DNA of 6,043 nt from Candidatus Sumerlaeota bacterium (GCA_026398575.1 JAPLSP010000648.1:1-6043), one strand, 5' to 3'; shown: positions 1 through 5,981, counted from the first letter of the stretch. A program made the numbers and translations. The notes: generated by a model from the sequence alone, not told the origin.

Positions 1-94
1 CTCCAAATGCTGGCGCCGCTACTATCCGCAAAAACCTTTCATCCCTGCATCAGCATGCGCGATAATTTGTGACAGTATTTATGGATAAGCGCCC

Positions 95-679
95 TTAGTT
101 ATAGAATTCCTTATTGGTCACGAAAATGTCGCCATAGGAGATCGTTCCGTTGGTGGGATCGTACATGAGATTGGGCGCGCCTTTGGGGCCTTGGGCAAGC
201 TTTGTCGCGTGGTTGGCGTCATCATCCAAATCCATCTTCATATTAGGCCCGGCCGAAACCATGATATAGCCTATGTTCAGTTTTGGGAATTCGGGCGTCC
301 ATGAAGAGCCTGCATACGCGAAGCTTTTGATTGGCGGGTTGAGTGGAACTTGAGGATCCTTGCTATGAAAGAATGCGGCATCATAGAAAGTTTCCTGTGG
401 AACTGAAGTAAGGTAGGCAACCGGCGTGGTCAATACAAGGTAGGTGAGCCACTCTTTGTAGCCCTTATCGGGCGGATAAGCGTTGTAGTCCACGAAATAT
501 GACTCCAGCCCTATTTTCAACGTTCGCAGGTCCGCATGAACGCGGGCGGTCTTCGAGCGCGTCTGCGCCTCCAGGAAGTTGGGGATGGCGATCAGCGCCA
601 AAATGGCGATGATTGCGATGACGATCAGCAGTTCGATCAGGGTGAATCCGGCGCGCGTCTTGCATTGCTGTGCCTTCAT
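95..679 (-). CDS. GspG-like pseudopilin (type II secretion / type IV pilin-like, prepilin N-terminal domain)
   Basis: This 194-residue protein opens with a class III leader, MKAQQCKTRAG, followed by FTLIELL. Prepilin peptidase would cut between G11 and F12, leaving N-methylated Phe at +1 and the conserved Glu at +5 (E16). Residues 12-32 form the hydrophobic helix that anchors the subunit in the inner membrane before assembly. Then come NFLEAQTRSK (34-43) and an amphipathic helix with YFVDYNAYPPD (61-71), as in GspG-like major pseudopilins. The C-terminal part has an acidic MDLDDD cluster (149-154) and YDPTNGTISYGDIF (173-186). In GspG a C-terminal acidic loop binds calcium; equating it with this cluster is inference. 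ATG at 679 is chosen because an upstream in-frame GTG (691) lies inside the ribosome binding site. No secretion or pilus gene is adjacent, so it is an orphan, common in Planctomycetota-like genomes, and its machine is unknown. The family is clear; the exact role is not. Confidence 0.9.
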   Translation of the reverse strand: MKAQQCKTRAGFTLIELLIVIAIIAILALIAIPNFLEAQTRSKTARVHADLRTLKIGLESYFVDYNAYPPDKGYKEWLTYLVLTTPVAYLTSVPQETFYDAAFFHSKDPQVPLNPPIKSFAYAGSSWTPEFPKLNIGYIMVSAGPNMKMDLDDDANHATKLAQGPKGAPNLMYDPTNGTISYGDIFVTNKEFYN

Positions 680-686
680 GTTCTTT

Positions 687-693
687 CCCACCT
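687..693 (-). promoter_or_regulatory. Ribosome binding site of the pseudopilin gene (decides start)
   Basis: On the minus strand AGGTGGG lies 7 nt before the ATG at 679. An alternative GTG start at 691, four codons upstream, falls within this motif and has only an A-rich stretch before it. The ATG start also gives a compact 11-residue prepilin leader. The 679 start is therefore preferred. Confidence 0.6.
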
Positions 694-700
694 TTTTATT

Positions 701-706
701 AGTATA
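701..706 (-). promoter_or_regulatory. Possible -10 element for the pseudopilin gene
   Basis: TATACT on the minus strand matches the sigma-70 -10 consensus at five of six positions. It lies in an AT-rich patch (about 695-715) within otherwise GC-rich DNA, 22 nt before the ATG. No good -35 box sits 16-18 bp upstream, where the 9-bp repeat tract lies. A transcript starting 6-8 nt downstream would leave only a short leader. This is suggestive, not established. Confidence 0.25.
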
Positions 707-711
707 ATTTT

Positions 712-738
712 ATAGGACTTATAGGGCCTATAGGACCT
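712..738. repeat. Three tandem 9-bp units, consensus ATAGGACCT
   Basis: Plus-strand units are ATAGGACTT (712-720), ATAGGGCCT (721-729) and ATAGGACCT (730-738), followed by a partial ATGG. The tract contains the self-complementary octamer CCTATAGG at 728-735. It fills half of the gap between the stop of the large HEAT/ThuA gene and the pseudopilin start. Its role is unknown. It could be a dispersed repeat family or a spacer in the promoter region of the pseudopilin gene. There is no U-run in the coding direction, so it does not look like an intrinsic terminator. Confidence 0.75.
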
Positions 739-748
739 ATGGTTTCCG

Positions 749-3700
749 TTATTTCTCGGGCGCGGGCGGCAGGCCGGCGGACCAGGCTGTGGCGCGGCGA
801 TAGAGCTCGGCCACCGGCGGGTTTTCGATAGCCGGGACATCGTGCCCGAGCACGCTGTGGAAGACGCGGCCTTTGCCATAGTCGAGCACGAACGCCATCG
901 GGTAATCTTTCTTGTCCACCTTGGACGTGGCTTTTGCCAGGATTTGAATCGGCTTGTCGCCTTCGATGCAGGTATAAAGCTCGTCCTTGGTCTCGAAGTC
1001 TTTCATGCCTTTCATAATGGGGTGATTGGCGTCGGTGATCTCGACTTTGAAATCGCCGAACGGATCGTGTCCGCGCAGTTTCGGATTATAGGAACGCCCC
1101 GCGAGATTGCGGAATTCCGGCCATTCCTGGAAGGCGCCGCACGCGAAGTGAACCAGCACAAGCCCCTTGCCGCTTTCGACGAATTTTTTCAGGTTTGCGC
1201 GCGCCACTTCGCCGGGATCGGGCTTCTGCCAGTTCATCCAAGGCAAAACAATTGCGGCGTTTTCATGGATCGCGGGCAGGGCCAGATCGTCGGGATTCTC
1301 CGTGAGGCGCACATCGAGCCGCGTGTCTTTCTTGAGCGCCTCGGCCAGCGTGGGCGCCGTCAGCTTCCATTTGTGCCCCGGGTAGTCGTCGCCCGTGACG
1401 ATGAGAATCGGCGTCGTGCCGGGACGGACGGGCGCGCCGGCCCAGGCGCCGGATGGAAGCTTGGGCGCGGGCGCTTTTTCGGGGGCAGATGCAGGCGCAG
1501 ATGCAGGGGCAGGCGCAGACGCGGCGCCTCCCGCAGCGGCGGTTCCGCTTCCTGCCGCGCTCTCGGCGCCACTTTCGAGCAGCCAGAGTTCGCACACCAC
1601 GCAGTTGCTCTGGCCTTCGCGTTTGATGGTTACGCGCAGATTGCCGTCTTTGTAGAGATCGCGCGGCGCCGCAAGCGTCAGCTCTTTGGGCGCCTCGCCG
1701 GCGGCGCCGTTGGGCAACGTGAACTTGTCCTGAATCTTGACGGCGTTCTTGCCGTCACCGCCGCTCATCCAAACCGACTGGGCGCGCTTGTTGTTGTCCA
1801 CGTCCCACACCGTCATCCCGACCTTGTATTCCTTGGCGGAGTTGAGACGCGCGCATTCAAATGCGACCTCGGCGGTGTCGTACGCCGCGGTGGCGCATTG
1901 TTCGATGCCATTGGCTTCGGCGCCGGGCCACTGCCAGGGCTTGCCATTCAACTGCCGCACTGCGGGAGCGCCCGCTGCGCCATCCGCGGTGTCGGGGCCG
2001 CAATCCAGATACGCCGCCACACGAAATCCCTTCGGCGCGCGCGCCGCGATATCCTTCTTGCGCGCCTCGTTGCGCGCCTTGTTGGGTTTCAGCAGTGCGC
2101 CGTCGCCCCCCGCGCCTTTGGGCGCTTTCGCGGCGGACGCCTGAGCCAGGATCGCATCGGCTCTTTTCGCGAGGTCCGCGTCGCCACAGGAGGATTTGAA
2201 TTTTTCAATCGCCGCGTCAAGCTCGGCGGCGTTTTTCGGCGCCAGGGACTTGGCGATCTTGCGCGCCGCCAGATCGGCCTCGGCGCGCGCGTCGGCGTCT
2301 CCCAGATACGAGAGCGCCATTTCCAGCGACGGGACGCCGGCCGTATCGGCCAATCCCGAAAGCAGCATGCGCTTGGATTCGGCAGTCGTGGCAGCGGGGC
2401 GCACGTCGGCGAGCATCTTCATGCGCGCGGTTTCGTCCGCCGCCGCCAGCGCCAGCCTCAGGTATCCGCGCATGGCGAGGGTTTGGAGCCCCGCGTCTTT
2501 CGAGTCTTTGATGAGCGCAAGTTGATCCGGCGCTGCTGTCGTATCGGGCCAGTTGCAGATCGCGCGCGCGGCTGCTTCGCGAAGGGGTTCGGCGCTATCC
2601 TTGAGATAAGGTTTCACCGCCGCAAGCGCCTCGGCGCCGCCGCATAGCCCCAGCGAACGCAGCAAGGCGGGCTTGGCCGGGGCGGCGGCTTCCTTGAGAG
2701 CCGACAGCAGCGGAGCGGCGCGTTCGGTTTGATTCGCCATGCGCGCCCCCACCGCTCCCACGGCTTTCTCGGCGGCTTCGGCGGCAGGTCCCTGAGCGGC
2801 GCCTAGAATCGCGACCATCTTGGGATAGTCTTCCGCCTGACCCAGAACAGCGAGCGCATCCAATGCCGCCACACGGATTTTTTCATCGCCGTCGCCCGCG
2901 CCTTTCAGAAGGACCTGCGAAGCGCCCGAGGCATGACGCCCTGCGAGCGCGCGCAGGATTTCAACGCGAACGGCAGGCTGCCCCTCACCGGCCAGCGCAA
3001 GCATCTTTTGCTCCACGTCATTGCCCGCCATGAGTCCGAGGCTTTTGCGCGCAGCGTCCTGAACGTCGCCTTTTTCGTTGGCGGCCACGAGCGCCAACCG
3101 CTCGACCTGAGAAGCGTCGCCCAGGCGGCTCATCGCGCGCACCGCCGCCGCTCGTACCGCTTCGTCCTGATCGTCGAGATATTTCAAGACTGCGCCGGCC
3201 GCCGAGCGATCGCCGCGTTTGGTCAGCACATCCATGACGAGCGCTTTCCCTTCGGGCTTGAGTTTAGCCAGCCATTCCACGAGCGCGGCAGTAATCTTGG
3301 GATCGGGCAATTCTTTCGTCAATTGAATGGCGCTCCCCATCAGCAGCGAATCCGCGCCGCTCAATGCTTCGAGCACGAACGGCGTCGCCGCGTCCTTGTT
3401 GACTTTCACCATCCCGCCCAGGCACGCCAGCCGCATCGCAGGGGGTGGATTGGCGGCCAGGATTTGACGATAGATCGCTTCAGCGGCGGGTTTGTTGTCG
3501 GCCAAAAGATTTTGCGCGCAATGCAGCTGAGCGTCGCAGATTTCGAGGAGCGTCTTCTCGGAAGTTTTGACCTTGGAGAGCGCATCGGCAGCCTCGACTG
3601 TGCCGATCTTGCCCAGCGCTCGCGCGGCGGCGATGCTTACCTGCGGATCGGAAAAGTTCAGTTGAAAAGTCAAAGCGGCGACGGACTTCGCGTCGCGCCG

Positions 3701-4234
3701 GGCGCCCAGCGAATTGATCACGCCGATGAGCGCAAGGTCTTTTGACTTCGTCAATGCCTCGCGAAGAATATTGGCGGCCGCATCGCCCGGCATGATTTCC
3801 AGCGATTGCCGCGCCAGGTCGGCGGTTTTGGGATTATCGAGCATTTCCTTCAGCACTGGAAGCTGATGATCCGTGGCGACCAGCGGCAACCATTTGGCGG
3901 CGAAGGTTTTGGCGGCGTCCGGGCATTTGGGGTCAAACAAAAAAGAGGCTACAATGTTGGCCAAATTATTGGCAAGGGCGCGGCTGCGTTCTGAGTCGAG
4001 TGAGGATTGCGAGGACCCCGAGATGTGCAGTTCGAGCAAGAGAAGCGGTTTGCGGGGTTGGCTATCGTCATAAGTTTTGAGTTGTTCGAAGGCCTGATCG
4101 GGAGAAATCGCGGCAGCCTCCTGAGGAGGGGCAATCGCGGCCTTCTTCTGCGCGGGAAGATTGATGGATGTAATTAGAAAAGCGGAGAGACAGAGAGCGA
4201 TATGGGCGATGCGATTTCGGATGAGATTTGTCAT
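749..4234 (-). CDS. Exported HEAT-repeat protein with central beta-sandwich-like domain and C-terminal ThuA domain
   Basis: The product is 1161 residues. Residues 1-28 look like a Sec signal peptide: Arg-containing start, hydrophobic ALCLSAFLI core, and cleavage likely after LPA. Residues ~45-700 are Ala/Leu-rich helical pairs typical of HEAT repeats, for example 181-219, 342-380, 405-441, 447-473 and 534-568, with recurring 'D..VR.AA..AL..LG'. A Lys/Ala-rich linker follows. Residues ~735-887 look like a beta-rich domain (AAYLDCG, VGMTVWDVDNN, QSVWMSGG, LRVTIKREGQSN, CELWLLE) that may bind carbohydrate; this is inference. An Ala/Pro linker (~888-940) leads to a ThuA domain (942-1155): TGDDYPGHKWK, LVHFACGAFQEWPEF with H1029, and FHSVLGHD. 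ThuA has a glutamine-amidotransferase-like fold and acts in trehalose use in rhizobia, where its partner ThuB is a Gfo/Idh/MocA enzyme like the gene upstream here. The start at 4234 is set by AGGAG and the signal peptide. Its substrate cannot be told from sequence. Confidence 0.88.
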   Translation of the reverse strand: MTNLIRNRIAHIALCLSAFLITSINLPAQKKAAIAPPQEAAAISPDQAFEQLKTYDDSQPRKPLLLLELHISGSSQSSLDSERSRALANNLANIVASFLFDPKCPDAAKTFAAKWLPLVATDHQLPVLKEMLDNPKTADLARQSLEIMPGDAAANILREALTKSKDLALIGVINSLGARRDAKSVAALTFQLNFSDPQVSIAAARALGKIGTVEAADALSKVKTSEKTLLEICDAQLHCAQNLLADNKPAAEAIYRQILAANPPPAMRLACLGGMVKVNKDAATPFVLEALSGADSLLMGSAIQLTKELPDPKITAALVEWLAKLKPEGKALVMDVLTKRGDRSAAGAVLKYLDDQDEAVRAAAVRAMSRLGDASQVERLALVAANEKGDVQDAARKSLGLMAGNDVEQKMLALAGEGQPAVRVEILRALAGRHASGASQVLLKGAGDGDEKIRVAALDALAVLGQAEDYPKMVAILGAAQGPAAEAAEKAVGAVGARMANQTERAAPLLSALKEAAAPAKPALLRSLGLCGGAEALAAVKPYLKDSAEPLREAAARAICNWPDTTAAPDQLALIKDSKDAGLQTLAMRGYLRLALAAADETARMKMLADVRPAATTAESKRMLLSGLADTAGVPSLEMALSYLGDADARAEADLAARKIAKSLAPKNAAELDAAIEKFKSSCGDADLAKRADAILAQASAAKAPKGAGGDGALLKPNKARNEARKKDIAARAPKGFRVAAYLDCGPDTADGAAGAPAVRQLNGKPWQWPGAEANGIEQCATAAYDTAEVAFECARLNSAKEYKVGMTVWDVDNNKRAQSVWMSGGDGKNAVKIQDKFTLPNGAAGEAPKELTLAAPRDLYKDGNLRVTIKREGQSNCVVCELWLLESGAESAAGSGTAAAGGAASAPAPASAPASAPEKAPAPKLPSGAWAGAPVRPGTTPILIVTGDDYPGHKWKLTAPTLAEALKKDTRLDVRLTENPDDLALPAIHENAAIVLPWMNWQKPDPGEVARANLKKFVESGKGLVLVHFACGAFQEWPEFRNLAGRSYNPKLRGHDPFGDFKVEITDANHPIMKGMKDFETKDELYTCIEGDKPIQILAKATSKVDKKDYPMAFVLDYGKGRVFHSVLGHDVPAIENPPVAELYRRATAWSAGLPPAPEK
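1485..1520. repeat. Hexamer-based low-complexity tract encoding an Ala/Pro linker
   Basis: Six consecutive 6-bp units of the form GCAGNN (GCAGAT, GCAGGC, GCAGAT, GCAGGG, GCAGGC, GCAGAC) lie inside the large gene. Read on the minus strand they encode the Ala/Ser/Pro-rich part of the linker between the beta-rich domain and ThuA, around residues 905-917. Such tracts can change length by slippage in whole codon pairs, so linker length may vary between relatives without breaking the frame. Confidence 0.7.
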
Positions 4235-4241
4235 TGGAATG

Positions 4242-4246
4242 CTCCT
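4242..4246 (-). promoter_or_regulatory. Ribosome binding site of the HEAT/ThuA gene (decides start)
   Basis: AGGAG on the minus strand lies 7 nt before the ATG at 4234. The reading frame stays open to an ATG at 4297, but that codon lies in the arm of a hairpin repeat, has no such site, and would place 21 hydrophilic residues before the signal peptide. The 4234 start is clearly better. Confidence 0.85.
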
Positions 4247-4259
4247 GAAACTATGTGTG

Positions 4260-4339
4260 CCGCCCCTCCGGGGCTCATTTTTTTCCCACTCTCCCATGCG
4301 CTGACGCGCATGGCTACTACATTCCGCCCCTCCGGGGCT
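4260..4339. repeat. Composite palindromic element: two 16-bp direct repeats flanking a perfect hairpin
   Basis: The 16-bp sequence CCGCCCCTCCGGGGCT occurs identically at 4260-4275 and 4324-4339. Each copy is itself a hairpin with a GCCCC/GGGGC stem and a 3-nt loop. Between them, 4294-4313 is a perfect 8-bp stem (CCATGCGC/GCGCATGG) with a TGAC loop. A T7 run lies at 4278-4284. The 80-bp element fills more than half of the gap between the oxidoreductase stop and the HEAT/ThuA start. Read on the minus strand (AGCCCCGGAGGGGCGG), the unit resembles GC-rich palindromes dispersed in intergenic DNA of Planctomycetota and Verrucomicrobiota; that likeness is from memory. It may be a REP-like mobile repeat, and could also affect mRNA stability or processing between the two genes. 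Confidence 0.85.
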
Positions 4340-4344
4340 TTATA
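4339..4344 (-). promoter_or_regulatory. Weak -10-like hexamer upstream of the HEAT/ThuA gene
   Basis: TATAAA on the minus strand lies at the edge of the right-hand 16-bp repeat, about 105 nt before the start at 4234. The hexamers 16-19 bp upstream (such as GACAAA) are poor -35 matches. If used, the leader would carry the whole composite hairpin element. Co-transcription from the oxidoreductase gene is an equally good reading. Confidence 0.2.
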
Positions 4345-4371
4345 ATGGAAGCAATTCATGTTTTGTCTGGT

Positions 4372-5718
4372 TTACAGCATGCTCCACGGGCTGCGCATCG
4401 AACGAGTGAGCATGCGGTTGGCGGTGTCGTCGTTGATGAATCGCTCCGATTTCCAATCCCATGTCACCTTGCGTCCGAGGCGCGTGGCGATGTCGGAGAC
4501 AATCGTCAGCGTCGTGGCGGCATGGCCCGACTCAACCGGCGAAACCGGATCGCGGCGCGTGCGGATGCATTCGATGAAGTTGGAGTGATGATCGCTCGAC
4601 TCATACAACCGCTCCTCGCCCGGCTTGAGCGCGGTCTTCAGGAGCGAGGCCGGCTCGGCTGCGATTCCGCCGCGATCCACGTGCACCCAACCCTTGTCGC
4701 CCTCGAAGCGGCATCCGTGCTTCTGGCCGCTGTCGTCCGTGAAATAGAGTTTCACCCCATCTGCCGCCACGCCGTTGACGCGCCACGTAATGGACGTGTT
4801 GGCAAGGCCGTCCTCGGGGAAGACCGCCGTCCCATCCACTTCAATCGTCGAAGCCATCAGACTCGGCGCGCCCCACAGAGCGATGTCAATATGATGAACT
4901 CCCCACGACTGAATCCACCCGACGCAGTAGTCGTAGATGAAGTACCAGTTGTAAGAGCACTTGCCATCGGAGTAAGGCGTCCAGGGCGCGGGTCCGAGCC
5001 ACATCTCATAGTCCAAATCCGGCGGCGCGGGTTTAGGCACGGCGTTGGGCAGCGCGCGTCCGCCCGGCACGGCCACTTTGACCGTGTGCAACTTGCCCAG
5101 ATAGCCGTTGCGCGCCAGCTCGCAGGCAAAACGGAAATTGCGTCCCGAGCGTTGCTGCGTCCCGGTCTGAAAGACGCGCCGGTAGCGCCGCACCGTATCC
5201 ACCAGCGCGCGGCCTTCGGCGATGGTCAGCGAGAGCGCTTTCTCGCAATAGATGTCCTTGCCCGCGCGCGCGGCATAGGCGGCCATCAAAGGATGCCAGT
5301 TTTCAGGCGATGTGATGGTCACAGCGTCAATGTCCGGCCGCGCCAGGAGTTCGCGGAAATCGCTATAAGCCGCGCATCCCTTGTATCCGCCGCTTCCCGC
5401 CAGGTCGGCATAGCGCTTCTCGGCTGCCATCTTTGACGCCTCGCGTTTGCTCTGGAACGGATCGCATACGGCCAGGACCTGCGTTTCGCCGCGATTGAGA
5501 AATGTTTTCAGATGATCGTTGCCGCGCCCGCCCATGCCGATGATGCCAATGTGAATGCGTTCGCTGGGCGCGGGGCGTTCCTCCAGACCCAGGGCGGAAG
5601 CCGGGATGATATAAGGCGCGGCCGCCATGCTTGCCAAGCCGGCAAGAAAGCGGCGGCGTGAGGTTCCACGACCGGTCGGCGAAGCATTGCGAAAATCAGA
5701 GGACATTCGCTTTTTCAT
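4372..5718 (-). CDS. Tat-exported Gfo/Idh/MocA family oxidoreductase
   Basis: The product is 448 residues, a usual length for exported members in planctomycete-like bacteria. Residues 20-25 (SRRRFL) form a twin-arginine motif, followed by the hydrophobic LAGLASMAAAPYIIPASALG, so it should be exported folded with its cofactor. The Rossmann NAD(P) domain begins IHIGIIGMGGRG (55-66) and continues through VLAVCDPF (81-88) to ITSPENWH (135-142). The usual EKP motif reads CEKALS (158-163), keeping the Lys but replacing Pro with Ala. The C-terminal domain has WGVHHIDIALWG (272-283), where His and Asp residues are candidates for the catalytic site. Family members oxidise or reduce sugars and cyclitols; the substrate here is unknown. 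ATG 5718 is preferred over ATG 5706, since only it has a purine-rich AAAGGA upstream. A longer open frame to 5871 runs through a decamer repeat and is discounted. The ThuA-domain gene follows 137 bp downstream. Confidence 0.93.
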   Translation of the reverse strand: MKKRMSSDFRNASPTGRGTSRRRFLAGLASMAAAPYIIPASALGLEERPAPSERIHIGIIGMGGRGNDHLKTFLNRGETQVLAVCDPFQSKREASKMAAEKRYADLAGSGGYKGCAAYSDFRELLARPDIDAVTITSPENWHPLMAAYAARAGKDIYCEKALSLTIAEGRALVDTVRRYRRVFQTGTQQRSGRNFRFACELARNGYLGKLHTVKVAVPGGRALPNAVPKPAPPDLDYEMWLGPAPWTPYSDGKCSYNWYFIYDYCVGWIQSWGVHHIDIALWGAPSLMASTIEVDGTAVFPEDGLANTSITWRVNGVAADGVKLYFTDDSGQKHGCRFEGDKGWVHVDRGGIAAEPASLLKTALKPGEERLYESSDHHSNFIECIRTRRDPVSPVESGHAATTLTIVSDIATRLGRKVTWDWKSERFINDDTANRMLTRSMRSPWSML

Positions 5719-5730
5719 GCGGAGAATTTT

Positions 5731-5736
5731 TCCTTT
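5731..5736 (-). promoter_or_regulatory. Probable ribosome binding site of the oxidoreductase gene
   Basis: AAAGGA on the minus strand lies 12 nt before the ATG at 5718, a longer spacer than ideal. The next in-frame ATG (5706) has no comparable purine motif at any useful spacing. The site supports 5718, but less firmly than for the other two genes. Confidence 0.45.
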
Positions 5737-5750
5737 CCGGGATTGAGGCG

Positions 5751-5830
5751 CTGAGGCAGACTGACACAGACTGGCACGGACCGACACCGACCAACACGGA
5801 CTCGTACGAATCGGGACGGGGCGGCGCGGG
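5751..5830. repeat. Degenerate tandem decamer repeat, about eight units
   Basis: The plus strand splits into eight consecutive 10-bp blocks without any gap. The best are CTGACACAGA, CTGGCACGGA, CCGACACCGA and CCAACACGGA (5761-5800); outer blocks decay (CTGAGGCAGA before; CTCGTACGAA, TCGGGACGGG, GCGGCGCGGG after). The consensus is near CYGACACGGA, or TCCGTGTCRG on the minus strand. It lies 33-112 bp before the oxidoreductase start. The central units are clear and the last two are marginal. The function is unknown. A 10-bp period would place units on one helix face, so a protein-binding array is possible, as is a selfish dispersed repeat. Confidence 0.75.
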
Positions 5831-5881
5831 CTTTGCCTGACGCCTGCTTTACCTAATGCGAGCCTTGCCATTCACAAATCT

Positions 5882-5898
5882 GTTCAAGTAGCTTGAAC
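5882..5898. promoter_or_regulatory. Perfect 17-bp palindrome, candidate operator
   Basis: GTTCAAG and CTTGAAC form perfect 7-bp arms around a TAG centre. It lies about 165 bp upstream of the oxidoreductase ATG. The size and symmetry suit a dimeric regulator site. It overlaps the position a -10 box would take relative to the TTGACA box at 5915-5920, the classic place for a repressor. No regulator gene is in the window, so this is a candidate only. Confidence 0.4.
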
Positions 5899-5914
5899 CC
5901 ATCCGCATGGTCCA

Positions 5915-5920
5915 TGTCAA
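5915..5920 (-). promoter_or_regulatory. Consensus -35 box (TTGACA) of a possible oxidoreductase promoter
   Basis: A perfect TTGACA reads on the minus strand toward the oxidoreductase gene. At 17-bp spacing the -10 position (5892-5897) reads TTCAAG, only three of six consensus matches, and it falls within the palindrome. The box could be chance, or a weak promoter that needs an activator. A transcript from here would include the decamer repeat in a leader of about 165 nt. Confidence 0.3.
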
Positions 5921-5981
5921 GCGCAAATCCGCGCTATAGCATGACAGGGGTACATCCTGCGTCATAGCTTTGCAGTAAGCC

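Noticed and set aside
1..94. Possible terminator or gene end downstream of the pseudopilin.
   Set aside because: Only a 4-bp GCAT/ATGC pairing near 47-58 was seen, with no T-run in the coding direction and no coding signal. Nothing here can be supported.
842..2647. A 601-codon open frame on the plus strand, antisense to the HEAT/ThuA gene.
   Set aside because: The product is Arg/Gly-rich without any recognisable domain, and there is no clear ribosome binding site. Long antisense frames are expected opposite GC-rich genes. The minus-strand protein has clear domains.
2933..3745. A 270-codon plus-strand open frame, antisense to the HEAT repeats.
   Set aside because: The composition is His/Arg/Gln-rich as in antisense shadows, and it lies wholly within a well-supported gene.
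4262..4284. A GC-rich hairpin followed by T7 on the plus strand, resembling an intrinsic terminator.
   Set aside because: No plus-strand gene ends here, the stem is only 5 bp, and the same hairpin recurs at 4326-4338 without a T-run. On the coding strand the run is A7. It is better read as part of the repeat element.
4260..4339. CRISPR-like array suggested by two identical repeats.
   Set aside because: There are only two copies, 16 bp each, and the spacer between them is itself a hairpin. No cas gene is present.
4255..5436. A 393-codon plus-strand open frame, antisense to the oxidoreductase.
   Set aside because: It begins inside the palindromic repeat, has no known motif, and mirrors a confidently identified family member.
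5719..5871. N-terminal extension of the oxidoreductase to an ATG at 5871.
   Set aside because: The extra 51 residues are translated decamer repeat, rich in Arg/Ser/Pro, and would bury the Tat signal inside the protein.
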